Assembly (NCBI GenBank): GCA_000719025.1
Contig: JODP01000006.1
Location: 124,001-188,000 of the forward strand
Direction of reading: 5' to 3'
DNA length: 64,000 bases
From: Kineosporia aurantiaca JCM 3230
Lineage (GTDB): Bacteria; Actinomycetota; Actinomycetes; Actinomycetales; Kineosporiaceae
Shown here: piece by piece, positions 15,352 through 24,673 of the stretch
Numbering within the stretch: position 1 is the first letter of the stretch
Layout: every line of letters begins with the position of its first letter
Notes under the pieces: generated by a model
Told to the model about the DNA's origin: nothing
Databases searched by the model: none
Seen by the model: the letters and a program-made list of their open reading frames with translations, nothing else
Made by a program: the position numbers and the translations under genes

Positions 15352-18351
15352 ATGCACAACCACGGGATGAGGGATGTCCTGGGCGCCGTAAGCGCCAGCG
15401 GTGGACCCACCGGATCGGGTGGATCGGGAGGATCAGGCGAGTCGTTCTCGCGTGCAGCAGGATCGGGTGGATCGACCGGATCGGGTGGGTCGCCGATCGA
15501 CCTCCCAGCACCGTCGGACCCGCTCGGGGATCGGCTGCACGCCGGTGGCGAGAACCTTCATCAGGCGATGACCTGGCTGCACGCCCACCCGGGGCAGGCC
15601 GTTGCCCTCGGACTGGCCGCCGGGGCGCTGTCGGCGTCCTGGGCGCTCGTCGGGGTGCGCCTGGTTACGGAATGGCGTGAGCGGCGGCGCCTTCGGCTGG
15701 TGACGGGGGCGATGGAGATGAAGCTGCTGCTGCCGGCCGAGGTGGACCCCGAGGGCGTGGCCCTGTGGCTGGCCCAGATGAATCCGCTGCTGCAGCAGAG
15801 CCCTCGCCGCCGGCGGCGCGAGGGCCCGGTGCATGTCTCGCTGGAGTACCGGTGGGTGGGAGCGCGCCTGGCGATCGTGCTCTGGGTGCCAGGCTGCCTG
15901 AGCATGGCGCGGTTCGAGGCCGCGGCCCGGGCCGCGTGGCCGGACTGCGAGATCGAGACCCAGCCGGCCCGGCCACCTCTGGACGTGCCGGACTCCGGTG
16001 AGGATCGTGCCCCGATGGTGCAGGCGGGGTTGTCCCTGCGTGCGGGCCGCCCGTCGTGGTTCCCGTTCGCCCTGGCGGGTCAGATGCCGGGGCAGCCGGT
16101 GCGGGCCCTGTTGCAGCAGGCCCGGGCCCTGGGCCGGGCCGAGCACGCCTGCGTGCAGATCAGCCTGCGCCCGGCCCCCTACAGCGCGGTGAAGCGCCTG
16201 CGCGCCGGTGCCTCTGGCGCCGACGCCGGGTCAGGTATCACGGGTATGGCCAGCTTGGTGGGACTCTCGGGAGGCGGTGCCGCCTCGGTGGGGGCCCGCG
16301 TCCTGGAGGTCGCGGCCGACGTGGGCGTGCGCATCCTGCTGGCTGCGGCCGAGATGGCCGTCGAGGTTCTCTTCTCGGTGGTGGGGACCCTGCTCGGCGG
16401 CAGCTCCAGCGCGCGCTCGTCCCGTTCGGGCAGCGCTTCGGCGGGCCGATCGGGCCGGGCCGGCACCCAGCGGACCGGTTCGGCCCTCGGGGCCTCCTCC
16501 GGTACCTCGACCCGGTCCGGGGGCCAGGGGTTGTTGGCACGTGATCCGGTCCTGGAGCGTGAGCGGCGCACGTTCGTGGACAAGGCGGCGGTCGGGCCGT
16601 GGTGGGAGGTCAGTGTCCGCATCGGCGTGGCCCGTGCCGCTACGCCCGCCACCGCGGCCACAGCCCCCACAACGTCCGCAGGCTCCCCAGCAGGTGTCGA
16701 TCCTGTCGGCTCGGCACCGGCCCGGTCCTGGCGTTCCTGGCTCGGGCCGCTCGCTTTCATCGTGGGGGCTCCCCGCACCGAGGATCCGGCGCTGGTCGCG
16801 GCCCAGGCGCACGCGCACGCGCTGGTGGCCGCCCTGCGGGTGCACGAGGGCACCAACCGCCTCAGCGCCCGGGACCTGCCTCACCCGGCGCAGGACCTGG
16901 CCGATCACCGGATGCAGCGCCCGGCCCTGATGTCCAGTGCCGAGCTGGCCTCTCTGGCCGCCGTTCCCACCGATCTGGCCGTGGCCGGCCTGGAACGGGC
17001 CGGGGCCCGGATGGTCCCAGCACCCAGCCACGTGCCGTCCGGGGGGCGGGACGTCAAACCCCTGGGCCGTAGCCTCCCCGGCGGCGAGGCCGTCGGGATC
17101 CGGGTGGCCGACACCCGCCAGCACCTGCATGTCATCGGGGCCACCGGCGTGGGCAAGAGCACCCTGCTGTGCCGGCAGATCCTGGCCGACATCCACGCCG
17201 GGCGCGGTGTGGTCCTCATCGACCCCAAGGGTGACCTGGCCCTGGAGGTCTTGGACCGCCTGCCCGCCAGCGCCCTGGCCCGCTTGACCCTCATCGACCC
17301 CGACCAGCCCAGCGGGTCGGCGCGTTTCAACCCCCTGCAGCACGGGCAGGGCGACCCCGCCCTGGTCACCGACAACCTCGTGAGCATCTTCGCCGGGATC
17401 TTCGGCACGTTCTGGGGCCAGCGGATGGACCAGATCATGCGGGCCAGCTGCATCACCCTCATGCGCTCGGACTACAACCGGCTGTCCAATGTCCTGCGTC
17501 TGCTGGACAACCGCACCTTCCGCGGCGAGCTGACCCGGGATCTGTCGGACAGTCCCATCCTGGACAGCATCTGGAAGAACTACGCCTCCTGGACCCCGGC
17601 GTACCTGCAGCAGAACACCGGCGCCCTGAAGTCCCGCCTGCAGTCGTTCCTGCTGCGTGACTTCGTGGCCCGCACCATCGATGTGGCTGACTCCAGCTTC
17701 GACATGCGCTCGGTCCTGGACGGCGGCATCCTCATCGCTCGCCTGCCCAAAGGACAGATCGGCAGCGAGGAAGCCCGCCTGATGGGCTCGATGCTGCTGT
17801 CGTGGGTGTGGCAGGCCACCAACGCCCGGGCCGGCCAGAGCGAGCACTCCCGCCGGGACGCAGCCGTCTACATCGACGAGGCCGGCGACATCCTGCACCT
17901 GGCCACCACCGTCGAGGACATGCTTGCGCAGGGCCGCGCCTTCCACGTCTCCCTGGTCCTGGCCCACCAGAACCTCAACCAGTTCGACGAGAACGCCCGC
18001 AAGGGCCTGTCGGCCAACGCCCGCAACAAGATCTACTTCCTCAGCTCCCCCGAGGACGCCCGCGAGCTGGCCCGCCACACCCAGCCGAACCTGCTCGAGG
18101 ACGACCTGTCCGCGCTGAGGGCGTACACGGCCGCCGCCCGCATCGTCGTGAACAACCAGCACACTCAGGCGTTCACGGTGAGCACGGTGCCGCTGCCACC
18201 GATCGACCCGGCTGCTCGTGCACGGGCGCGCGCCTACGTGGCCGCCACCGCGGCCGCGCCTGAGCAAAGGCCCGGGCCCTGGTGGGACGGGCCGGTGGAG
18301 GCCGAGATCAGCGCCGCCGAAGTCGATCAGGACCAGGAGCCGCAGTCATGA
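15352..18351 (+). CDS. VirD4/TraG-like conjugative coupling ATPase
   Basis: A 999-residue coupling protein that would bring DNA to the secretion channel. ATG 15352 follows AGGAGA. The N-terminus is a Gly/Ser linker, then a hydrophobic segment (about residues 75-100, GQAVALGLAAGALSASWALVG). A P-loop GATGVGKSTLL lies at about 595-605, followed by VVLIDPKGDLALEVL. The Walker B-type AAVYIDEAGDIL is near residue 836, and SLVLAHQNLNQF matches the downstream sensor motif of the TraD/TraG/VirD4 group. The C-terminus is short and acidic. Upstream lie two CCAAC arrays. The stop overlaps a possible ATG (ATGA) at 18348. Confidence 0.88.
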   Translation: MHNHGMRDVLGAVSASGGPTGSGGSGGSGESFSRAAGSGGSTGSGGSPIDLPAPSDPLGDRLHAGGENLHQAMTWLHAHPGQAVALGLAAGALSASWALVGVRLVTEWRERRRLRLVTGAMEMKLLLPAEVDPEGVALWLAQMNPLLQQSPRRRRREGPVHVSLEYRWVGARLAIVLWVPGCLSMARFEAAARAAWPDCEIETQPARPPLDVPDSGEDRAPMVQAGLSLRAGRPSWFPFALAGQMPGQPVRALLQQARALGRAEHACVQISLRPAPYSAVKRLRAGASGADAGSGITGMASLVGLSGGGAASVGARVLEVAADVGVRILLAAAEMAVEVLFSVVGTLLGGSSSARSSRSGSASAGRSGRAGTQRTGSALGASSGTSTRSGGQGLLARDPVLERERRTFVDKAAVGPWWEVSVRIGVARAATPATAATAPTTSAGSPAGVDPVGSAPARSWRSWLGPLAFIVGAPRTEDPALVAAQAHAHALVAALRVHEGTNRLSARDLPHPAQDLADHRMQRPALMSSAELASLAAVPTDLAVAGLERAGARMVPAPSHVPSGGRDVKPLGRSLPGGEAVGIRVADTRQHLHVIGATGVGKSTLLCRQILADIHAGRGVVLIDPKGDLALEVLDRLPASALARLTLIDPDQPSGSARFNPLQHGQGDPALVTDNLVSIFAGIFGTFWGQRMDQIMRASCITLMRSDYNRLSNVLRLLDNRTFRGELTRDLSDSPILDSIWKNYASWTPAYLQQNTGALKSRLQSFLLRDFVARTIDVADSSFDMRSVLDGGILIARLPKGQIGSEEARLMGSMLLSWVWQATNARAGQSEHSRRDAAVYIDEAGDILHLATTVEDMLAQGRAFHVSLVLAHQNLNQFDENARKGLSANARNKIYFLSSPEDARELARHTQPNLLEDDLSALRAYTAAARIVVNNQHTQAFTVSTVPLPPIDPAARARARAYVAATAAAPEQRPGPWWDGPVEAEISAAEVDQDQEPQS

Positions 18352-18479
18352 GGCCGTCCCGCCGGCAGCATCCCGGCGGCCATCACGCGGTCCCCACCTT
18401 TCTGTCTCCTGCTCACCCAGAGCCCTGTCCAGAGCTCTTCCCTCTGCTCCTCCAGTACGTCCCTGCTGCCGGGACCCGT

Positions 18480-18492
18480 CCAACGACCCAAC
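18480..18492 (+). repeat. CCAAC 8-bp repeat pair
   Basis: CCAAC at 18480 and 18488 (CCAACGACCCAAC), about 345 bp before the replication-relaxation gene. Same unit and spacing as the large arrays. Confidence 0.6.
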
Positions 18493-18558
18493 AGGGCAGG
18501 TCACCGGCCTGGCCGGGCCGCGGGAGGGCGCCGGCATCGCGGCCGACTATCTCTGAGG

Positions 18559-18568
18559 GAGATATCTC
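18559..18568. promoter_or_regulatory. 10-bp palindrome GAGATATCTC
   Basis: A perfect 10-bp palindrome that also pairs in part with ATCTC at 18549-18553. It is A/T-centred in otherwise GC-rich DNA, upstream of the replication-relaxation gene. It is a possible operator. Confidence 0.3.
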
Positions 18569-18836
18569 TGCGAGGGGGCGCCGCCCATTGGCGCGTGGCC
18601 CCATGCCACAGCCGACCGTTCGTGGCACCCGTGTTCACCGGCCCCGTCACGGCGGGTGGATGGCCCGCTGGTGCCCGCGCCTGCGGTCGGCGCAGTGAGC
18701 ACCCCGCTGTGGGCCGCGGGCAGGAGCCGGGTGCCGGCAACACCCTGCGGCACCTGGTCGGACGCGAGCCGGTCGCCGCGACACAACGCCAGGCCGACCG
18801 CCGTCGGCGGAGCGGTCGCTTCGAGGAGGGCCAACC

Positions 18837-20276
18837 ATGACTGAGGCTGACCAGCCGTCACGACCAGACCGTGCACGCCCGTCCGAGGTCCCCAGCTCCG
18901 TACCGGCCCGGTGGACCGGACGGCGGCGTCCCCGGCCCACCCGGAGCACCAGCACCAGGAACGGTGGGTCCTGGGTGGCGTACGCGCATCATCTGATGGG
19001 CCGTGACGAGGTCCTGCTCCTGCTGCTGCACGAGCACGCCACCCTGACCACGCCGCAGATCGAGCGCCTGTGGCAGGCGTCCCCGGAGGTCGTGCGTCAC
19101 CGCCTGGGGATCCTGCGCCGCCGGGGCTGGATCGACAGCTTCCGGGCTCGCCGGGACGGGCAGTTCCAGCCTCTGCACTGGGTCCTGGCCGAGTGGGGCA
19201 GCCGGTGGGCGGCCTTCTACCGCGAGCAGACACCGCCGACCGCCCGACAGCTCGCCATCCGCACCGAACGCCTGTCCGCCAGCCCGCAACTGGCTCACAC
19301 CGACGGGATCCACGACTTCTTCGTCGCCCTCGTGACCGGGGCCCGTGCTCTGAACGGCGCCGTCACCAGCGCCCGGGCTGCCGATGCCGCCCGTGACGCT
19401 GCTGCCAGTGATGCTGCCGGTGCAGGTGAGCAGGACGCACGCCTGGATGAACAGCCCGACGGTGCCCGGGAGTTCCGTCTGGCCCGGTGGTGGTCCTCGG
19501 CTCACACGGCCCGCGCCGTCGAGATGGGTGTACGTCCCGACGGGCACGGCGTGTGGGAACACCGGCGCACGGACGACGCCGATCACCCGCACCACGCAGA
19601 ACCCGTCAGGAGTCTGGACCCCGCTCATGCCGGAAGGCTGCATCAGGGGGGCTTCTACCTCGAGTACGACCGGGGCACCGAGACGGTGGAACGGCTCGCC
19701 GGCAAACTGGGCCCCTACCAGCAGTTACGGGACGAGGGCCTCGGCCCGGACTGGTGCCTGCTGATCGTCGTACCCGGCAACGCCCGGGAGGACAACCTTC
19801 ATCGCCTCCTGAGCATGAGCGCGCCGCCACCACGGATGACCGGCAGCAGTGGTTCCGGGCAGGCGCGTGCCCAGGGGAGCCTGCCGGTGTTCACCACCAG
19901 CGAGCAGCGGATCGCCGCCGATCCTTTCGGCCCGGCCGGGCGGGTCTGGCGGCCGGTGGAACTTGCCCAGCTGTGGCAGCCAGGACGAGGCCCGGGCGAG
20001 CAGCCAGCAGGGCAGAACCGCTCGCAGACCGGGCTGATCAGTCCGACCAGTCCGAGCAGCCAGGACAGCCACCTCGGTCATGCCGGTCGGAGACCGCCTG
20101 AATCCCTGGGATCCCCCGGGTCCCTTGGGCCCTCGGGAACGGCGCCCTCACGGCGGAGGTTCTGGCTCTCGGACCTACCCGGAGCCCGGCGGGTCCCTCC
20201 CCTGCTGGATCCGGGACCACCCACGCCTCAGGACGATCCGCTGAAGCCGATGGGGGAGCGGGGCTCTGGCCGGTAG
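18837..20276 (+). CDS. replication-relaxation family protein
   Basis: A 479-residue protein of the actinobacterial replication-relaxation (Replic_Relax) family, found on conjugative plasmids and elements. ATG 18837 follows GGAGG. Residues about 50-110 form a winged-helix-like module (L-L-L-L-L-H-E-H-A-T-L-T-T-P-Q-I-E-R-L, then V-R-H-R-L-G-I-L-R-R-R-G-W). A core domain follows with H-T-D-G-I-H-D-F-F and the acidic F-Y-L-E-Y-D-R-G-T-E-T pattern near residue 278. The last 130 residues are low-complexity. It lies between the coupling ATPase and the wall hydrolase; its biochemical activity is not established and I see no relaxase motif. Confidence 0.75.
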   Translation: MTEADQPSRPDRARPSEVPSSVPARWTGRRRPRPTRSTSTRNGGSWVAYAHHLMGRDEVLLLLLHEHATLTTPQIERLWQASPEVVRHRLGILRRRGWIDSFRARRDGQFQPLHWVLAEWGSRWAAFYREQTPPTARQLAIRTERLSASPQLAHTDGIHDFFVALVTGARALNGAVTSARAADAARDAAASDAAGAGEQDARLDEQPDGAREFRLARWWSSAHTARAVEMGVRPDGHGVWEHRRTDDADHPHHAEPVRSLDPAHAGRLHQGGFYLEYDRGTETVERLAGKLGPYQQLRDEGLGPDWCLLIVVPGNAREDNLHRLLSMSAPPPRMTGSSGSGQARAQGSLPVFTTSEQRIAADPFGPAGRVWRPVELAQLWQPGRGPGEQPAGQNRSQTGLISPTSPSSQDSHLGHAGRRPPESLGSPGSLGPSGTAPSRRRFWLSDLPGARRVPPLLDPGPPTPQDDPLKPMGERGSGR

Positions 20277-20301
20277 GCGCTCGCCGTACGGGCCAGCCGA
20301 T

Positions 20302-20314
20302 CCAACGAACCAAC
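20302..20314 (+). repeat. CCAAC 8-bp repeat pair
   Basis: CCAAC at 20302 and 20310 (CCAACGAACCAACAGAG), in the gap before the gene at 20546. Nearly identical to the pair at 2181. Confidence 0.65.
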
Positions 20315-20545
20315 AGAGCCGGTCGTGGTGGACCGACCGCAGGAGCTGTTGGACCGTCTCGCCAACCAGAAGCGCCAGCCGGTGAGCAGGCCACCGCAGG
20401 CTGGACGGCGAGACGCAGCAACGGTTCTGGCCGCAGCTTCCGGTCACAGCACCCCTGTAATCCGGTCGGTCGCCTCGACGTCTCGACCACGTCCATATCC
20501 ATCCCACCCATCCACATCCATGCGCATCCTCAGGAGGAGATACCC

Positions 20546-21181
20546 ATGCACCTGACCACCCTGACCATCGACGCTCCGGGGCAGTTGCTGGCCACCCACG
20601 TCGTGGCCGACGAGCGGGAAGCGCTCGCCCGGCTGCGCGAGTTGTGCCCTGCGCCCGCGGACGCCGTGCCCGACGACGAACTGGTGCACGCTCTGAGCGA
20701 GCAGGGCATCCGCGCGCAGATCCTGCGGCAGGACATCGCCCACCTCCTGACCGACCAAGCCGATGTCCCTTCGCGCTCGGCCGGCGCGCACCGCAGCCCG
20801 TACGGAGACCTCTACCGCTACGACAGTTTCGCCACCAGCGACAACGCCCGGCTGGGCCAGTACCTGCGCCCGGCCACCGCGGTGGAGGCGGCCTACTCCC
20901 GCAGCAGCGCCCTTCTGGACGGCGGCCTGGGCGTGTTCGGTGTCCACGCCGCACCCCCGCCAGGGCGCTCCGGCGGTGCCGGCCCGAGCGGGCCCAGCGG
21001 GCCGACGGTCTGGCTGGAGTCCCGCACGACCTTCATCCACTACGGCAGCACGGCATGGGAGCAGGCGCTGCTGACCTCCCGGGTCCGCTACTACCGGGTC
21101 GACGCCATCCCGGCCGGCGTCGTCCTGCCTCCCGTCACCGGGGGCACCTTCCCCACCCAGCGGGACACCGGCCCGCGGTGA
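20546..21181 (+). CDS. unknown protein of the transfer cluster
   Basis: A 211-residue soluble protein preceded by a strong AGGAGGAGA ribosome binding site. The sequence is protein-like throughout, with an acidic helical N-terminal half (EREALARLRELC; DELVHALSEQGIRAQIL) and a C-terminal half with aromatic residues (S-P-Y-G-D-L-Y-R-Y-D-S-F; V-R-Y-Y-R-V-D-A-I). No signal peptide, membrane segment or catalytic motif was recognised. A CCAAC pair lies in its upstream region and a perfect hairpin lies 90 bp downstream, so it may form its own transcription unit. Confidence 0.7.
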   Translation: MHLTTLTIDAPGQLLATHVVADEREALARLRELCPAPADAVPDDELVHALSEQGIRAQILRQDIAHLLTDQADVPSRSAGAHRSPYGDLYRYDSFATSDNARLGQYLRPATAVEAAYSRSSALLDGGLGVFGVHAAPPPGRSGGAGPSGPSGPTVWLESRTTFIHYGSTAWEQALLTSRVRYYRVDAIPAGVVLPPVTGGTFPTQRDTGPR

Positions 21182-21270
21182 GCGCCTGCTCGCCCCAATG
21201 CGCGTGAAGGCCGGCCCGATCCTGCCGGCAACACCTGGTAGGAGCACGGACGACGGGCCGCGCGCCTGAA

Positions 21271-21311
21271 CGAAACCCCTGCAGCGAAGTCTCTGTGCTG
21301 CAGGGGTTTCG
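21271..21311 (+). terminator. perfect 15-bp stem hairpin
   Basis: CGAAACCCCTGCAGC (21271-21285) pairs with 21297-21311 across an 11-nt loop. It lies between the unknown gene and the wall hydrolase. Confidence 0.75.
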
Positions 21312-21506
21312 TCGGTCCGGGCGCCGTAATCGTGCCCGGGCGTCGGGGTGGGCAGCAGCGTCAGCAGATCTGGAGTCGGCGGCTCATGTCGGTCGATTCA
21401 CCCGTGGATCGCAAGCATCAACGCTGCAGCACAACAGCTTTCCTCCTGGCGCGTGCGCGTGCCATCGCAACGCTGACGAGGACATCCACCGAAGGGCAGG
21501 CAGGCG

Positions 21507-22667
21507 ATGGATGATCACCGGGTCGGTCAGGCCGCCGCGGCCGCCGGGATGGGTGTGCTCGCCCTTCTGGTGGCGCTGGTCCTGCTGGTGCAGGCCGCGC
21601 TCAGCACGCTCGTCGGTGCTCCGGGTCAGCTGGCCGGATCGCTGGTGTTCGCGACCAAGGATCCCGGCTGCCTCCTGCGCCTGGCCCAGGCCTTCGACGC
21701 CGAGCAGACGGCCAACGCCCGCACGATCGTCCGTACCGCCCAGACCCTGAACGTCCCGCCGCTGGGCTGGATCCTGGCCGTGGACGCTGCCATCCAGGAA
21801 TCCAGCCTGCGCAACGTCGGCCACGGTGATGCGGCCGGCCCGGACTCCCTCGGGTTGTTCCAGCAGCGGGCCGCGTGGGGCCCGGCCCGGCAGCGGATGG
21901 ACCCGGCCGCCGCCACCCGGCTGTTCCTCACCGGTGGCCGGGGCGCTCAGCCCGGCCTCATGGACATCGGCGGCTGGCAGCAGCTGCCCATGACCAGCGC
22001 CGTCGAGGCCACCACCGCGATCCAGGCCGTGCAGCGATCGGCCTACCCCCACGCCTACGCCGAGCACGTCTCCGACGCCATGGGTCTCGTCCTGGCTGTC
22101 ACCGCCGGGACACCGGCCGCCGCCGACCTGAACGACGCCGCCGACGAGGGGCCCGCGTCGGCGGCCGGTACGTCCGCCGGAGGAGGCGGGGCAGGAGCCG
22201 GCGGGATCAGGGCCGGGACCGCGCGGACGGCCCGCGTCCGGCAGGCGGTGGCGGGTAGCGACTGCGAGGTGGCGGCCGCTCAGTCCGGCGTCGTGCGGAC
22301 GGTCCTGGCCTTCGCCCGCTCCCAGATCGGGGTGCCCTATCAGTGGGGCGGCGACGGTCCGGCCAGCGGCGAGCGGGGATTCGACTGCTCGGGGCTGACC
22401 ACCGCCGCCTATGCGGCGGCCGGGGTCACGCTACCTCGCACCGCGCAGTCGCAGTACGACCACGGACCTCGGGTGTCACTGAAGGCTCTGCTCGTGGGGG
22501 ATCTGGTGTTCTTCGGTCCCGACGCCCACCATGTCGATCACGTCGGGATCTATCTCGGCGGCCACGAGATGCTCGATGCCCCGCACACCGGGGCGCTCGT
22601 GCGCACCGAGGACTACCGCTGGGGAACCCTTCTGGGAGCCACCCGCCCGGCGGCCGCGAACGCCTGA
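21507..22667 (+). CDS. membrane-anchored transglycosylase/NlpC-P60 hydrolase
   Basis: A 386-residue cell-wall enzyme that would open peptidoglycan for the transfer channel. A hydrophobic anchor lies at residues 15-40 (GVLALLVALVLLVQAALSTL). The middle domain has a lysozyme/transglycosylase-like helix with a candidate catalytic Glu in A-I-Q-E-S-S-L (near residue 98) and S-L-G-L-F-Q-Q-R. A Gly/Ala-rich linker follows (about 215-255). The C-terminal NlpC/P60 domain shows the catalytic Cys in F-D-C-S-G-L (near 293), G-D-L-V-F-F, the catalytic His in V-D-H-V-G-I-Y and a further His in D-A-P-H-T-G. This two-enzyme layout matches conjugation hydrolases such as VirB1-like/TcpG proteins. Start ATG 21507 follows a weak GGGCAGG. 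Confidence 0.85.
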   Translation: MDDHRVGQAAAAAGMGVLALLVALVLLVQAALSTLVGAPGQLAGSLVFATKDPGCLLRLAQAFDAEQTANARTIVRTAQTLNVPPLGWILAVDAAIQESSLRNVGHGDAAGPDSLGLFQQRAAWGPARQRMDPAAATRLFLTGGRGAQPGLMDIGGWQQLPMTSAVEATTAIQAVQRSAYPHAYAEHVSDAMGLVLAVTAGTPAAADLNDAADEGPASAAGTSAGGGGAGAGGIRAGTARTARVRQAVAGSDCEVAAAQSGVVRTVLAFARSQIGVPYQWGGDGPASGERGFDCSGLTTAAYAAAGVTLPRTAQSQYDHGPRVSLKALLVGDLVFFGPDAHHVDHVGIYLGGHEMLDAPHTGALVRTEDYRWGTLLGATRPAAANA

Positions 22668-22822
22668 CCCCAGATCCGTCCGTGCGCACTGCCCGAGGCG
22701 GCGCCGTCGCGATCGGGCCAGCCCTGGGACGTCATGGATCTGCGACACCGTCCCAGCAGAGTGCTCCCGCGAGTCGGAACCGGGACAGCTGCCGGGGCTG
22801 GAGGTTTCCGTCCGGGGTGCCT

Positions 22823-22843
22823 GTTGGATGCCAACGAACCAAC
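22823..22843. repeat. CCAAC repeat pair with inverted copy
   Basis: GTTGG at 22823, CCAAC at 22831 and 22839, all at 8-bp steps. Same family as the arrays before the coupling ATPase gene. Confidence 0.65.
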
Positions 22844-23004
22844 GAGCACCCCGCTTCCTTGCCGGGCCAGGCGGGGACGCCTGATCCTGGAAACTCATTC
22901 ACAGCACCACCCTATGTTCCACCGGCTCACCGGTTCCCGCCGGCGCCCGGCCAGCCCACCCACGCGGTCGGTCCCGGACCACGCCCACGGCGAACCTTGG
23001 CCAT

Positions 23005-23044
23005 GCACCACCCCCGCACCACCTCGCACCACCTCGCACCACCG
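23005..23044 (+). repeat. 10-bp tandem repeat (GCACCACCTC)
   Basis: Four copies of a GCACCACC-core unit at 23005, 23016, 23026 and 23036. The last three are exactly 10 bp apart. Non-coding. Confidence 0.65.
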
Positions 23045-23263
23045 GATTGACCGGCACGATCCCTGGCCGGTTCCCGGCCTGACCGGACGTCTGCGTTCGC
23101 TCGCACCCACGTTCCGCTGCCGGTGAAAGGACCCGACCGGGTCTGCTCTGTGCTGTCCGCACCTGTGGGGCATGCGCTCCGCCATCCGGATCGGTACCGG
23201 GCCTCTCGGCCGCAGCGGCACGACCCCAGCCGGTCACCTGTCCTGACGGATCGCCCCACCGCC

Positions 23264-23276
23264 GTTGGCTGCCAAC
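23264..23276. repeat. inverted GTTGG/CCAAC pair
   Basis: GTTGG at 23264 and CCAAC at 23272 form a dyad (GTTGGCTGCCAAC). This is the rightmost member of the family that I found. Confidence 0.45.
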
Positions 23277-23540
23277 GCCGACGTGCAGATCCCGGCCACC
23301 GGATCGGGCGAGCGCACGGCGACACAGTCGCGGGCGGAACGTCCTGCCCGGCCAAGGTTCTGCTTCTTAGGTCCGCTCGCGTCCGCACCCTGCGCCATCC
23401 GCAGCGGGCTATCCGGGCACCGGCGCGCACGGGCATCTCCAGGGCAGGCGCACGGCGTGCACCCGCACGCTCTGTTCACGAATTCCCGGAATCCCCCTCG
23501 ACGTCGCCGGATCCGGGACGACATCACGAAGGAGTACCTC

Positions 23541-24386
23541 ATGATCCAAGCAGTTGTTCTGACCGGCCAGGAAAAGCAACGGCCATCTTCGTTCGACGAG
23601 CACGGCTACCTGGAGGACGGGTCCCTGCCGGGGCCGGCCCTGGCGGAGATGGTCGAGTTCGACGGCATCGACCCGGGATTTGAGGTCCTGCGACCCCACT
23701 TCGACGAAGGATTCGACCCGGAGATGCTGCGGGTGATGCAGCTCGAGGACCAGGGAGCTGTCCTGGTGTACGACACGTCCGCCCGCCAGCGGACCGCGGC
23801 CGGTGACCCTACGGCAAGGGCACTCACCGCGAACCTGGAGGCCCACGGCCTGTTTCCGGTTCAGGAGCGCCGCCGGGGCGAGGACGCCTACCCCTACGGT
23901 GCGGCCGTGGTCCTGGGAGCGCCCGACGCTGCCGGTCGGTGGACGTCGGTCCCGGCTCGCCTGCAGGCCGATCTGGTGAGTCCCAACACGTTCTGGGTGG
24001 AGGTGTCAGCCAAGCCCGGGTGGCCGTTCGAACGGGTCGGTGTCGTGCGGGAGGAGATGTTCCTCGCCGAGGTGGACCAAGCCGAATGGGAGGGCGAGCT
24101 GCACTGCGAAGGTTTTCATGGCGGCGTCACCCGGGTGGTGAGCCAGTACTGCCAGGACCCGCCAGGGCCGGTGCGTGAGTCCCCCTTCGTCCCGGTCATG
24201 ACGCAGGCCTTCCGGCGCTGGGACCGCCACGGTGAGTGGCTGCCACCGCAATCGTGGGGGCGAGCCGTACTGGAACTTTCTGTCCGCTGGGCCTTCCGGA
24301 CGCGCCGCTCGTTGCGGGCGCTGCGCCGCCGGGCCGCTCGTGGCTCGCGGTGCGCCCTGGCCTGGGAGCGCATGCACGAGTCCTAA
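23541..24386 (+). CDS. unknown cytoplasmic protein
   Basis: A 281-residue protein. The frame is open from 23265, but ATG 23541 follows GAAGGAG with good spacing, and the upstream part is low-complexity, so I take 23541. The sequence is soluble and acidic in its first 200 residues (F-D-E-H-G-Y-L-E-D-G; D-P-E-M-L-R-V-M-Q-L-E-D), with a basic C-terminus (R-T-R-R-S-L-R-A-L-R-R-R). No catalytic motif or domain was recognised. It sits between the transfer genes and the GGDEF gene on the same strand. Confidence 0.7.
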   Translation: MIQAVVLTGQEKQRPSSFDEHGYLEDGSLPGPALAEMVEFDGIDPGFEVLRPHFDEGFDPEMLRVMQLEDQGAVLVYDTSARQRTAAGDPTARALTANLEAHGLFPVQERRRGEDAYPYGAAVVLGAPDAAGRWTSVPARLQADLVSPNTFWVEVSAKPGWPFERVGVVREEMFLAEVDQAEWEGELHCEGFHGGVTRVVSQYCQDPPGPVRESPFVPVMTQAFRRWDRHGEWLPPQSWGRAVLELSVRWAFRTRRSLRALRRRAARGSRCALAWERMHES

Positions 24387-24673
24387 GGCAGGCACCCGAT
24401 GCGGTGTCGTGGGTGTCGTGGACGTCTCCCACGACACCGCGTCTGCAGTCGGCAGGCCCGGCCGCCCGGCCCGTCTGGCCCGCGGCCGCCAGCAGCCGAG
24501 CAGGTGGTCTCGTGACCGACCCCTCCGTGGACGGTCCGGCGCCTGCAGCGACCGGTGCCATCCGGCACCGCTCGCGCACCGTCGCCAGAACCCGGCAGCA
24601 GCAATCAGGAACAGCACAAGGAACCGGAGAACAGCAACAGCCACCACCCCCACGCATCAGGAAGGACGTTCCC

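Larger units (their letters stand above)
18352..18836. other. intergenic region with possible small coupled gene
   Basis: An ATG at 18348 overlaps the coupling-ATPase stop (ATGA) and opens a 116-codon frame to 18698, but its composition is Arg/Pro-rich and I recognise no family. The same stretch holds a CCAAC pair (18480) and a palindrome (18559), which argues for regulatory rather than coding DNA. Confidence 0.35.
22668..23540. other. long intergenic region with repeats
   Basis: About 870 bp with no supported gene. It contains an inverted GTTGG plus CCAAC pair (22823-22843), a 10-bp tandem GCACCACCTC repeat (23005-23044) and an inverted GTTGG/CCAAC (23264-23276). The region is a candidate for regulatory or origin-type functions. 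Confidence 0.5.

Noticed and set aside
16231..18267. Long minus-strand open frame opposite the coupling ATPase
   Set aside because: Val/Gln/Gly/His-rich shadow of the VirD4-like gene; no family signals.
18348..18698. Small gene coupled to the coupling ATPase
   Set aside because: The ATGA overlap is suggestive, but the product is Arg/Pro-rich and the stretch contains a CCAAC pair and palindrome; recorded only as a possibility.
23005..23044. CRISPR array
   Set aside because: Units of 10 bp in direct tandem with no spacers; no cas genes in the window.
2181..23276. The CCAAC repeats as the known TraB/clt 8-bp TRS motif
   Set aside because: Spacing fits, but the unit differs from the published GACCCGGA-type repeat and no FtsK/TraB-type translocase gene is present; kept as a separate, unexplained family.
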